DNA of 64,000 bases from Aquimarina sp042434915. Its GTDB lineage: Bacteria; Bacteroidota; Bacteroidia; Flavobacteriales; Flavobacteriaceae. The DNA lies in the NCBI RefSeq assembly GCF_042434915.1, contig NZ_CP170198.1, forward strand, positions 744,001 through 808,000. Direction: 5' to 3'. The notes beneath the pieces were generated by a model. That model was given only the letters and a program-made list of their open reading frames with translations. It made no database searches and was not told where the DNA came from. This document shows positions 18,101 through 26,052 of the stretch, one piece after another. Each line of letters opens with the position of its first letter. The stretch's first letter is position 1. Position numbers and translations under genes: made by a program.

Positions 18101-19057
18101 GGAATTAAAATTTATAAATCAAGTAATATTATTGTACAAAATGTAACGGTAAGACGTGTTAGAATAGGGGATAAAGATGCAATTAGTATCGAGGGACCTG
18201 CAGATCATATTTGGATTGATCATTGCGAATTATATGCAGAATATCAGAATGTAGATAAAGATTATTACGACGGCCTACTAGATGCTAAGCGAGATGCAGA
18301 ATACATAACGTATTCGTATAATTATATGCATGATAGCTGGAAAATGATGTTAGTTGGTAGTTCGGATACTGATAAAGACGACCGAAAAGTAACAATTCAT
18401 CATAACTATTTCGATAATGTAAACTCTAGAATGCCTTTGTATAGAGGAGGTAGAGCTCACGTTTTTAATAACTATTACAGTGGAGTAGAATCAACAGGAA
18501 TCAATACAAGAGCCGGAGCGTGTGTTAAAATAGAAAATAACTACTTTAAAGATGCAAAGAATCCTATTGTTTGGGCATATGCAGATGAAGAAGGGAAGGT
18601 AGATCAATCAGGAAATACATTTGACAATGTAACTTTTGATTTTTCTAGAGATGATGTCAATGAACCAGGAAATTGCTCATTAAGTATTCCTTATTCTTAT
18701 AATTCTTCTTTAAATGCTACGAGAGATGTACCTTCAATAGTAGTGGCAAATGCAGGAGTTGGAAAAATAGGAAGCAATTTTACTATGACTAATCATTTTC
18801 AATCTTACTCGAAGACAGAAGAGCTTATAGTTTATCCATTACCATTAGAAGGTCGTAATGACTTGACAATAGAGTTGCCAAGATATACAGGGAAAGAAAC
18901 TATTAGAGTAGTAAATCTAATGGGGATAGAGGTTTTAAATCGACCAGCTAAAGCTAAAAAAGATATAATTGATGTATCTAATTTATCAGAAGGTCAATAT
19001 ATAATTCAACTAAAAACCAGTGCTGATACTAAACTTAAAATGTTTATAAAGAACTAG
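15200..19057 (+). CDS. T9SS-secreted modular pectate lyase: PL9-FN3-CBM-CBM-FN3-PL1
   Basis: An extracellular enzyme of 1285 residues with two different lyase modules. After the signal peptide (about 1-22), residues 23-400 form a family 9 lyase beta-helix with the Ca-binding cluster DDGWD (214-218) and GYKLG, whose K259 matches the catalytic Lys of Pel9A. An FN3-like domain (about 415-500), two CBM6/35-like modules (about 511-635 and 650-770, each ending in SADIDWIEI) and a second FN3-like domain (about 785-870) form the middle. Residues 878-1200 are a family 1 pectate lyase with HIWIDHCELY and NSRMPLYRGGRAHVFNNYY. Residues 1204-1285 are a type A T9SS sorting domain (ELIVYPLPLEG to LKMFIKN). 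It probably starts pectin attack outside the cell. A strong terminator follows. Confidence 0.93.
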   Translation: MKSQTFWSVLLIFLVCTSLTAANYYVAPNGNDSNNGSQNSPFKTITKAISEASSGDTIFLRAGNHNYSSTIVITKNGNASNPIKMYAYNNEKPILNFNMSENSSSRGVVLDGDYWHWKGITIQGAGDNGMLLSGNNNIIENCIFRNNKDSGLQLSRYNTSANSISQWPSNNLILSCESYDNRDSDNEDADGFAAKLTSGTGNIFRKCVAHHNIDDGWDLYTKSDTGPIGTVTLEDCIAHSNGTLTSGGTSGGGDKNGYKLGSSAHKINHIVRRCIAYNNGKHGFTDNGNIGNIEFSNNTSYNNEGYNFHTRDGGSHTFKNNISFGISQKDRLRGNFSAPNSFIGEEGGFTVNSSDFQTLSQASNANPTTNGFLKLKSGSDLIDAGVKTSGISYNGSRPDLGAIEFGGTVDPPTGGDPEINLSASAGDKTVTLNWSIDNLTVTSQEIFRDTDSNPDGRVRIATVNATTRNYNDTSISNGTTYYYWIKVNSSLNSNSVSATPSGGGDSGGGDSNIRIEDTDAGTISYDGSLKSYSTADNGKAINLSNSAGKEIEWQFNAATAGSYQITLRYTRKASMNNSVDMVINGSSQTISLSETASSTFTTTSFTSALTNGANEIILRTNASGESADIDWIEINTTSTNRLSMSQMAAFRIEDTDSGTISYDGSLKSYSAADNGTAINLSNSSGKEIKWNFNSSSAGNSQITLRYTRKASMNNSVVILVNGTSQVISLSETASSAFTTSSFSANLRSGSNEIILRTNAGGESADIDWIEINGGEIIDPPPPGDSDINLSASAGDGSIRLNWTVSDLTVTSQEIYRDTNSDPNGRVRIASVSANTRSYVDNDVNNGTPYFYWIKANGSVNSNVTSATPQGDDGGGGTGDANYDLIGFATLDGGTTGGQGGTSINCSTGDCILDAIKRKKDGDISQPLIIFVNGTITPSNTSATKIDVKEVEDISIIGVGTRGLFDGIGIKIYKSSNIIVQNVTVRRVRIGDKDAISIEGPADHIWIDHCELYAEYQNVDKDYYDGLLDAKRDAEYITYSYNYMHDSWKMMLVGSSDTDKDDRKVTIHHNYFDNVNSRMPLYRGGRAHVFNNYYSGVESTGINTRAGACVKIENNYFKDAKNPIVWAYADEEGKVDQSGNTFDNVTFDFSRDDVNEPGNCSLSIPYSYNSSLNATRDVPSIVVANAGVGKIGSNFTMTNHFQSYSKTEELIVYPLPLEGRNDLTIELPRYTGKETIRVVNLMGIEVLNRPAKAKKDIIDVSNLSEGQYIIQLKTSADTKLKMFIKN
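16733..17515 (+). repeat. Tandem duplication of a CBM6/35-like module
   Basis: Two adjacent segments (about 16733-17106 and 17144-17515) encode near-identical modules. Both have RIEDTD, GTISYDGSLKSYS, ADNG, TLRYTRKASMNNSV, SLSETASS and the ending GESADIDWIEI. They are flanked by two FN3-like copies (about 16442-16700 and 17554-17810) that also resemble each other, which gives an FN3-CBM-CBM-FN3 arrangement. Confidence 0.85.
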
Positions 19058-19136
19058 TATCAAGTTTCAAACTCCAAAATTTTTCAAAAAGTATAGAGAA
19101 GTTTATAACTAAATAGTTAACCAACCAACCATGTTT

Positions 19137-19175
19137 AAGCAAGGTAGTAATTGATATTACTACCTTGCTTTTTTA
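19137..19175 (+). terminator. Intrinsic terminator after the secreted lyase gene
   Basis: A perfect 15-base-pair stem (AAGCAAGGTAGTAAT at 19137-19151 with its complement at 19156-19170) and a TGAT loop are followed by a T-tract. It marks the right edge of the pectin locus. The minus side has no T-tract, so it is probably one-directional and does not end the cobN transcript. Confidence 0.88.
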
Positions 19176-19250
19176 TATTGCTACCTATTCTAGATAGGAT
19201 TTATTTTTTCCCATACTTTCTAGTAGGTTAAAGAAACAGTGTCTTGATTT

Positions 19251-22200
19251 TTATTCTAAAATGGCATCAGATGTTTTGTAGAGATGTTTTAAATTTTCAA
19301 CTGTCTCTTTTGATGGATTTTCCCACATTCCTCTTTGTATAGCTTCTAGCATTCGTTCTGACATATCTTTTAAAGCCCAAGGGTTATGTTCTTGAATAAA
19401 AGCTTTGTTTTGCTTATCAAACAAGTAATTTTCGGTAATTTGTTGGTACATAAAATCTTCAATGAGTTGGGTTGTAGCATCATAAGCAAAAAGATAATCC
19501 ATGGTGGCAGCCATTTCAAATGCTCCCTTGTAGCCGTGATCTCGCATACCTTGCATCCATTTAGGATTAACAACTCGTGACCTAAATACTTTAAGTAATT
19601 CTTCTTTTAAAGATTTAATTTTTGGGTGTTCTGGTCGAGCATGATCTCCAAAATAGATTGCTGGTTGCGAACCCTTTATTTTTTTTACGGCTGCTGTCAT
19701 GCCTCCTTGAAATTGATAATAATCATCAGAGTCTAAAATATCGTGTTCTCGATTGTCTTGGTTTTGCATTACTATATCAATCGATGATAATCTTTTTTCA
19801 AAAGTTTCATGAGCCGATGTACCACTATTATTTTTACCATAATAAGCATACCCGCTCCAATTGATATATGCTTTAGCCAAATCGTCTGACGTTGACCAAT
19901 TTTTTTCATCGATTAATCCTTGTAAACCAGCACCATAAGCCCCTGGTTTTGATCCAAAAACTCGATAATGAGCTCGCTCACGGGCTTGTTGTTCAGATAA
20001 ACCTGCTTCTTTCCATTGGCCTTGTTCTTCTTTAATACGTTTTTTAATAGGGTTTTGTTCTTCGGTTTCATCTAATTCAGCTACTTTTTCAACCGCTGCG
20101 TTAAAGAGAGAAATTAAATCAGGAAATGCATCTCTAAAAAAGCCAGAAATTCGTAACATGACATCAACTCGTGGTCTTTTTAACTCTAAGGTAGAGATGA
20201 TTTCAAAATCTTTTACACGTCTATTACTTCCCTGCCAAACAGGCCTAACACCAAGGAGAGCCAAAGCTTGTGCGATATCATCCCCACTAGTTCTCATGGT
20301 TGAAGTTCCCCAAACCGATAGTCCGATGGCGGTAGGATATTCGCCATTTTCTTGTAAATACCGATCTATAATATTTTGCGCACTCTTTTGGCCTAGTTGA
20401 TAAGCTGTTTCTGATGGAACTGTACGTACATCGACAGAATAAAAGTTACGCCCCGTAGGCAAAATATCGATACGACCTCTAGTTGGAGCCCCGGACCCTC
20501 CAGCGGGAATGTATGAACCGTTTAGCCCTTTAATTAAATTAGAAATTTCATTGCGTGTCATTTCTAGAATAGGTAAACTTTTATTTTTTATGTATGTTAC
20601 TAATTGATCTGTAAAAAAACCAATGTTTTTGGGCGTTTCATTACGTAATACTTGACGAATAATATTTTTTGCTTTATTTTCTAAGAGTTCAACAGCTTGT
20701 CCATAGGTTCGACAATGGATGCCTAGAAAATCTTTATTCAAAATATCTGAATAAACTACATTTAACGGATCAAAATTGAGCTGTAGGTCTTTGGCTATAC
20801 ATTGTGTTATACCTTTACAATTTTCTTGAGGCAATCGATGTAAAGCTACAATTAGATCTTCTAGTTTTTCTAATTTTGGCAAAGTACCCAAAATGTGCAG
20901 ACCTCCTCTAATTTGAGATTCTTTTAATTCACACAAATACCCATCGATCACTTCTAATAAGGCATCAATATCTTTGCCATCTTGATTTAAATCAGATTTA
21001 AGATGAGAGGTGTTTACAAGTTTTTCTATCTTCGTTTTCAGTAAGGTAGCTCGTTTTTTATCGACTAGTGCAGATTCGTAAAATTCATCTATTAAAAGTT
21101 CTAATTTTAATAAATCACCGTAATTTTCTGCACGAGTCATTGGTGGAATCAAATGGTCTAGTATTACTGCCTGATTTCTTCTTTTGGCTTGAGTTCCTTC
21201 GCCAGGATCATTGATGATAAAGGGATAAAAATGCGGAATACAACCTAGTATGGCTGCAGGAAAACATGAATCTTTACTCAAAGCTACACTTTTACCAGGG
21301 AGCCATTCTAAATTACCGTGTTTACCTATATGTACCAATGCATCTGCTTTAAAAACATATTGTAACCAAAAATAATAAGCTAAATATGCTGGAGGGGGTG
21401 GTAGGTCTGGCGAGTGATAACTTGCCTGTAAATCTAAATTATAACCTCTACTAGGCTGAATGCTTACCAATATGTTTTTGGAAATAAAACCTGGAATTAA
21501 AAAAAAACCTTGCTGATAATTAGGGGATTGAGTAGGCTTACCCCATTGTTCTTCTATTGTCTGGCGAAGTGTATCTGATAGGTTATTATAATGATAAAAA
21601 AAAGTTGTTACATCTAATTTGATAGCATGACGCTCATTTATAGAGTTTATAGTATCTACCTCATTGGTAATACTATTGGTTAGCTTATGGATAAGTTCCT
21701 TGGTCGTTTTAGGAAAATCAGGAGCTAAACTATATTGTTGCTTAGCCAATTCGGTTAATATGTGTAAAGTACTTTGTGGTGTATCTAAGCCGACACCATT
21801 AGCTAAACGACTATTTTTATTAGGATAGTTAGGAAGCACTAATGCAACTTTTTTCTCAGCATTTTTTTTAGTCTGTAAATTGATCCAAGCTTTAGCCATA
21901 TCAGCAATAAATTTACAGCCTTCGTTATGGGGGGTGTAGATTACTACTTCAGAGTCGGTTAACGTGTCTTTTTCTAACGATTCTTTAAAAGAAATCACTT
22001 TGGATATGATTTTGCCATCTACTTCTGGTAAAGCAATATGCATTGCGATATCGGTTGGGGGTAATCCAAAATCTCCCTCTAGCCAACTTTCATAATTACA
22101 ACTTCCCATTATGGCTTGAATAACAGGAACATTGAATACATCAAATAGGCTTTGTGTTGAGTCGTGAAAACCTTGGAGACTAAAACCAGTTGTATTAATA

Positions 22201-22997
22201 ATAATTTGAGGCTGTTCTGTTTGATAACTTTTTAGTAAATCAAAAATTTGTTGTTGAATGTTAGATTCTCTATAGCCTGTAGCCATCAAAACAGTTACCG
22301 AAATATCGTTCGCTTCTAGTTGCTCAATAATGCTATGTATAGGTGCTAGATTATCGGATAGATAGTAACTCCTATATCCAATGATTATCGCTTGTTTTTG
22401 TGTTTTTGGGTGTATTGAAATATTATAAATACCTACATCTGGATGATATAGAAATAAATCTGGTATGATTTTTAAAGTACTTGGCAATACGCTGATTTGT
22501 CTAATTTGAGAGCTTATTAATTGCAGAGCAGTTTGGCAATTTTTAATACCACCAGCCTGAATATATTTCCAAATACGATCAACCTCTTTTAATGGTAGTG
22601 TAGATGATCGCATCAGCTCTAAATCTGGTTTGCTATCCCCTGGTAAAAAGAGCAGTTGGATATTATTTTCTTCACAACACAGAGCGATAGCTTCGCAGAG
22701 ATAATTGTAATATGCTTTTCCTCCCAAGAGTTTGAGTACAACTATTTTGGCATTTGAGATCACCTCGTCTACATACGTATCTATGGTTAGTTCTTGCTTA
22801 AAATAACTAAGATTAGCAAAACGGAAAGAAGGGATAGCATTATTAGCCTCATATACTAATTTATACGCCTTATTCATCATGAATAAATCAGAATCAGCAG
22901 CAGACAAAAATACCATGTCTCCTGGAGATTGATCGATATAAAACACACCGTCATCGTTTGGATTCCAGCCGCCTGGTAGGGTAGAGATTAAATGCAT
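19251..22997 (-). CDS. cobN: Cobaltochelatase large subunit CobN
   Basis: A CobN/BchH-type chelatase subunit of 1248 residues, within the usual length range. In the oxygen-dependent pathway CobN inserts Co2+ into hydrogenobyrinic acid a,c-diamide, using ATP hydrolysed by AAA+ partners. Family segments include YFWLQYVFKADALVHIGKHG with NLEWLPGKSVALS, GCIPHFYPFIINDPGEGTQAKRR, the glycine-rich SYIPAGGSGAPTRGRIDILP and the C-terminal VMLRISGFFRDAFPDLI. It is the last gene of the riboswitch operon, 51 bases after cobW. No cobS/cobT pair is present; the ChlI/ChlD-like gene at 26053 is the likely partner. Its role beside the early chelatase CbiX is puzzling (see findings). Confidence 0.95.
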   Translation of the reverse strand: MHLISTLPGGWNPNDDGVFYIDQSPGDMVFLSAADSDLFMMNKAYKLVYEANNAIPSFRFANLSYFKQELTIDTYVDEVISNAKIVVLKLLGGKAYYNYLCEAIALCCEENNIQLLFLPGDSKPDLELMRSSTLPLKEVDRIWKYIQAGGIKNCQTALQLISSQIRQISVLPSTLKIIPDLFLYHPDVGIYNISIHPKTQKQAIIIGYRSYYLSDNLAPIHSIIEQLEANDISVTVLMATGYRESNIQQQIFDLLKSYQTEQPQIIINTTGFSLQGFHDSTQSLFDVFNVPVIQAIMGSCNYESWLEGDFGLPPTDIAMHIALPEVDGKIISKVISFKESLEKDTLTDSEVVIYTPHNEGCKFIADMAKAWINLQTKKNAEKKVALVLPNYPNKNSRLANGVGLDTPQSTLHILTELAKQQYSLAPDFPKTTKELIHKLTNSITNEVDTINSINERHAIKLDVTTFFYHYNNLSDTLRQTIEEQWGKPTQSPNYQQGFFLIPGFISKNILVSIQPSRGYNLDLQASYHSPDLPPPPAYLAYYFWLQYVFKADALVHIGKHGNLEWLPGKSVALSKDSCFPAAILGCIPHFYPFIINDPGEGTQAKRRNQAVILDHLIPPMTRAENYGDLLKLELLIDEFYESALVDKKRATLLKTKIEKLVNTSHLKSDLNQDGKDIDALLEVIDGYLCELKESQIRGGLHILGTLPKLEKLEDLIVALHRLPQENCKGITQCIAKDLQLNFDPLNVVYSDILNKDFLGIHCRTYGQAVELLENKAKNIIRQVLRNETPKNIGFFTDQLVTYIKNKSLPILEMTRNEISNLIKGLNGSYIPAGGSGAPTRGRIDILPTGRNFYSVDVRTVPSETAYQLGQKSAQNIIDRYLQENGEYPTAIGLSVWGTSTMRTSGDDIAQALALLGVRPVWQGSNRRVKDFEIISTLELKRPRVDVMLRISGFFRDAFPDLISLFNAAVEKVAELDETEEQNPIKKRIKEEQGQWKEAGLSEQQARERAHYRVFGSKPGAYGAGLQGLIDEKNWSTSDDLAKAYINWSGYAYYGKNNSGTSAHETFEKRLSSIDIVMQNQDNREHDILDSDDYYQFQGGMTAAVKKIKGSQPAIYFGDHARPEHPKIKSLKEELLKVFRSRVVNPKWMQGMRDHGYKGAFEMAATMDYLFAYDATTQLIEDFMYQQITENYLFDKQNKAFIQEHNPWALKDMSERMLEAIQRGMWENPSKETVENLKHLYKTSDAILE

Positions 22998-23048
22998 ATT
23001 GTATCTTTTAATATTTTATTAGTATACGTTAAAATAAGGCGTACTTAT

Positions 23049-24059
23049 CTATTTTAATCCTTCAATTCCTTTACCAATTACAACTAAGCTTGTTTTACGT
23101 TCTTCATTTTCTCTCCAAGGTCGATCAAAATAATATTCAAATCGTGTACCTACTCCCTGCAATACCATACGCATTGATTTGTTAGGTATATTAACAAATC
23201 CTTTGATTCTGTAAACTTCATGTGTTGCAACGAGTTCTTTCAAAGTTTCAATTAGAGCCTTAATGTCTGTTGTTTCGTTATATTGGAGTAACGTATTTTG
23301 GATATCATCATTATGATGGTGGTGGTGGCCATGTTCATGGTGCGTTTCGTGAATTGAATGTCGATTAGCCACATCATCTTCAGCAGATGCTTCAATTCCT
23401 AACAATAATGTATTATCCAACACACCTTTTACAACAGGAATAATTTTAGTATTAGGCCTGGCTTTAGCAGTAATTATTGCTAATACTTCTTCAAATTTTT
23501 GAGTATCGATTAAATCTCTTTTACTAACAAGCACCAAATCAGCGCATGTTAACTGATCTAAAAAAAGTTCTTCGATGGGTGTTTCATGGTCCAATGAGTC
23601 ATCTGCTAATCGCTGTTTTTGAACACGTTCTCTGTCACAAATTTCTCCCGTGGCTATTCCTACAGCATCTACCACGGTAATAACTGAATCAATCGTAATA
23701 TGAGGTTTTAAATCGGGCCAGTTTACTGCCTTTACTAATGGTTTAGGCATTGATAATCCAGAAGTTTCTATGACTATGTGATCGATATCTTCTTTTCGCT
23801 CTAACAATTGCAGCATAGAGGGTAAAAATTCTTCTTGCACGGTGCAGCAGATACAACCGTTTGGTAATTGAATTAAGTTGCACTCATCCTCATCACACTC
23901 TGCCGTAGCAATTAATTGTCCATCAACATCTACTTCTCCAAACTCATTGACCAATACGGCAATACGTTTACCATTAGCATTTTTAAGCATATTATGTACT
24001 AAAGTTGTTTTTCCTACACCCAAAAATCCAGTGACTATTGTGATCGGTATTTTTTTCAT
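23049..24059 (-). CDS. cobW: CobW-type metallochaperone GTPase
   Basis: A G3E GTPase of 336 residues in the CobW/COG0523 group, thought to deliver metal ions to target enzymes in a GTP-dependent way. The Walker A is GFLGVGKTT (11-19). The metal-binding CxCC motif is at C69, C71 and C72 in NGCICCTVQEEF, with two more cysteines in the acidic stretch just before it (C55, C60). The guanine-specificity motif is SKRD. A His-rich loop (about 233-251, HETHHEHGHHHHHNDD) separates the GTPase and CobW C-terminal domains (VYRIKGFVNIPNKSMRMVLQ). Its position between the adenosyltransferase and cobN suggests it supplies Co2+ to the CobN chelatase. A gap of 85 bases precedes it, the largest internal gap of the operon. 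Confidence 0.92.
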   Translation of the reverse strand: MKKIPITIVTGFLGVGKTTLVHNMLKNANGKRIAVLVNEFGEVDVDGQLIATAECDEDECNLIQLPNGCICCTVQEEFLPSMLQLLERKEDIDHIVIETSGLSMPKPLVKAVNWPDLKPHITIDSVITVVDAVGIATGEICDRERVQKQRLADDSLDHETPIEELFLDQLTCADLVLVSKRDLIDTQKFEEVLAIITAKARPNTKIIPVVKGVLDNTLLLGIEASAEDDVANRHSIHETHHEHGHHHHHNDDIQNTLLQYNETTDIKALIETLKELVATHEVYRIKGFVNIPNKSMRMVLQGVGTRFEYYFDRPWRENEERKTSLVVIGKGIEGLK

Positions 24060-24144
24060 ATTTTTATTTTGTAATTTCTGTTTAATAAAATGCTGCTTGA
24101 GAGTTTATAATACGCTCAAACACTACGTTCATCATAGATAAAAT

Positions 24145-24729
24145 TTAAGTGGTTTTCTTTTTCCTTTTGTATAAGAACAAGTTCCACTTTTCTTCTGCCA
24201 CACCATGCTTATCCATTTCGGCTCTGGCCATAGTAAAAAATAAATCAGATAATCTATTGATATAGCTCATAATGTATTCATGCACACACTCTGGATCCTC
24301 TTGCATTAAGGTAACCAAGTAGCGTTCACCTCTTCTGGTTTGAGTACGACAAACGTGGCAAAGTGCCGATATTTCATTACCACCGGGTAACAAAAAGTAA
24401 TCTGAAGGAGAACTGATACTATCTTCTAAAGCATCCATCCAAGTCTCACAAAACTGAGCTCCATCTATAGGTTCTGGGTTGGGATTTACTTTTTTAGAGA
24501 TTGAAGGGCGTGCCAAATGTGACATCATATTCATCATGTCTTTTTGAATTCTATGTAAATTAGGTTGCCATTCGTGATCATTGCCTAATTGAGCACGTAA
24601 CAATCCTATAGTCGAATTTACTTCGTCTAAGGTGCCAATACATTCAATTCTCGCAGAATTTTTAAATTCTCTTTTACCTCCAAAAACTCCAGTACTCCCG
24701 TTGTCTCCTTTTCGTGTGTAAATTTTCAT
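24145..24729 (-). CDS. pduO: PduO-type cob(I)alamin / cob(I)yrinate adenosyltransferase
   Basis: An ATP:corrinoid adenosyltransferase of 194 residues that transfers the 5'-deoxyadenosyl group of ATP to Co(I). The N-terminal signature MKIYTRKGDNGSTGVFGGKR forms the ATP loop of the PduO family, and IECIGTLDEVNSTIGLLRAQL and CHVCRTQTRRGERYLVTL are further family helices. In pathway terms it does the CobO/BtuR job after a,c-diamide formation, and it overlaps the cbiA gene by 4 bases, which suits that order. The fold differs from true CobO (CobA/BtuR) proteins, so the symbol reflects the family, not the pathway name. Confidence 0.92.
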   Translation of the reverse strand: MKIYTRKGDNGSTGVFGGKREFKNSARIECIGTLDEVNSTIGLLRAQLGNDHEWQPNLHRIQKDMMNMMSHLARPSISKKVNPNPEPIDGAQFCETWMDALEDSISSPSDYFLLPGGNEISALCHVCRTQTRRGERYLVTLMQEDPECVHEYIMSYINRLSDLFFTMARAEMDKHGVAEEKWNLFLYKRKKKTT

Positions 24730-26042
24730 GTGTTATTATTTAATTCGTTAATTAATTTTAAGAGAAGTTCTGATGTACCAAAATAATGATGTACATAAGA
24801 GCCTATTACGCGTTGTTTTTTATAAATTTTTGTTGTTGTATTGTTAGCTCGTGCATCTTTGATGTGTATGTCTAATGCGGCTTCTTTCAAGTTAATTAAA
24901 CTTGAATAATGAAATTCATGTCCGTAAAACGTATGAGTATTCATTTCGGAAACACGATATCCTAAATGCAATTTTTTAAAGGCTATGGTAGCCTCAAAAT
25001 CAAAAAAACTAACCATTGGATAGGCTTTTTGTTTTTCAGAAACAATAGCTTTTCCTAAATACATCATACCACCACATTCTGCATATATGCGACCATTATT
25101 ATGCGCAAACTCTTTAATACTACACAACATATGTTTGTTACGGCTTAGTTCTTCAAGATAAGATTCTGGGTACCCCCCTGGAAGGTATAAAAAATCACTA
25201 GTTGGTATTTTAAGATCGTGTATTGGGCTAAAAAATTGAACTTCTCCTAAATCTCGCATTGCTTTAACATGTTGAGGATAGATAAAGTTAAAGGCTTCGT
25301 CACGGGCTACAGCAAATTTTATTGGCTGTCTAGATGCTTTTTTTACCGAAGTACGTTGTGAAGGCTTAACTTCTTTTGAAGCTGCTATGATAGCCTTCCA
25401 ATCAACCGTTTTTTCTAATTGATCGGCTATTCGATCGATTACGATATCAAATTTTTCAATTTCATCAATATTTAATCCCAGATGACGTGATGGAATTTCA
25501 ATAGCGTTGAGATTGGACAGATAACCGAAGCAGGGTACTGCAATATCATTACATGCTTCCTTCAACATATGAAAATGTCTTTCTGATCCAACACGATTAA
25601 AAATAACTCCCATGATTTGTACATCCTTATCAAAACTATTAAAACCTTGTATTAAAGGGGCTACAGAATAGGCTACAGCTTTAGCATCAATAACCATTAA
25701 AACAGGGGTTTTTAAGTTTTTGGCCAGATCGGCTGTACTGCCTTTATCCTTATGTGATCCATCAAACAAGCCCATTACCCCCTCAATGCAACGAACTCTA
25801 GCTTCTTTACCATAATTATCTAGATTGTTTTGTATTTCACTCGAAGTCATCATAAACATATCCAGATTGACACCCACATTGCCACAGGCCAATTTGTGAA
25901 ATTTTGGGTCGATGTAGTCAGGTCCAACTTTAAAAGGCTGGACATTCATAGCATTACGTTTAAAAAGACGTAATAACCCTAGTGTAAGGGTTGTCTTGCC
26001 TGCATTACTACTGGGAGCTGATATGATAAATTGTTTAGTCAA
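24726..26042 (-). CDS. cbiA: Cobyrinate a,c-diamide synthase
   Basis: A 438-residue glutamine amidotransferase that amidates the a and c carboxylates of cobyrinate with ATP. The N-terminal dethiobiotin-synthetase-like domain has a P-loop (SAPSSNAGKTTLTLGLLR), then KVGPDYIDPKFHK and EGVMGLFDGSHKDKGSTADLA. The C-terminal class I glutaminase-like domain has FLYLPGGYPESYLEEL and the nucleophile C323 in YAECGGMMYLG, with the final His region SYVHHYFG. It overlaps the adenosyltransferase gene by 4 bases and is 10 bases from the chelatase gene upstream. CbiA and CobB are the same family; I use the cbi name because the ring genes here are of the cobalt-early type. Confidence 0.95.
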   Translation of the reverse strand: MTKQFIISAPSSNAGKTTLTLGLLRLFKRNAMNVQPFKVGPDYIDPKFHKLACGNVGVNLDMFMMTSSEIQNNLDNYGKEARVRCIEGVMGLFDGSHKDKGSTADLAKNLKTPVLMVIDAKAVAYSVAPLIQGFNSFDKDVQIMGVIFNRVGSERHFHMLKEACNDIAVPCFGYLSNLNAIEIPSRHLGLNIDEIEKFDIVIDRIADQLEKTVDWKAIIAASKEVKPSQRTSVKKASRQPIKFAVARDEAFNFIYPQHVKAMRDLGEVQFFSPIHDLKIPTSDFLYLPGGYPESYLEELSRNKHMLCSIKEFAHNNGRIYAECGGMMYLGKAIVSEKQKAYPMVSFFDFEATIAFKKLHLGYRVSEMNTHTFYGHEFHYSSLINLKEAALDIHIKDARANNTTTKIYKKQRVIGSYVHHYFGTSELLLKLINELNNNT

Positions 26043-26052
26043 AGCACAAAAT

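Noticed and set aside
22998..23048. A second riboswitch or promoter in the gaps around cobW (also 24060-24144)
   Set aside because: Neither gap has a B12 box or a TAnnTTTG-type promoter that I trust, so I treat cobW and cobN as part of the main operon.
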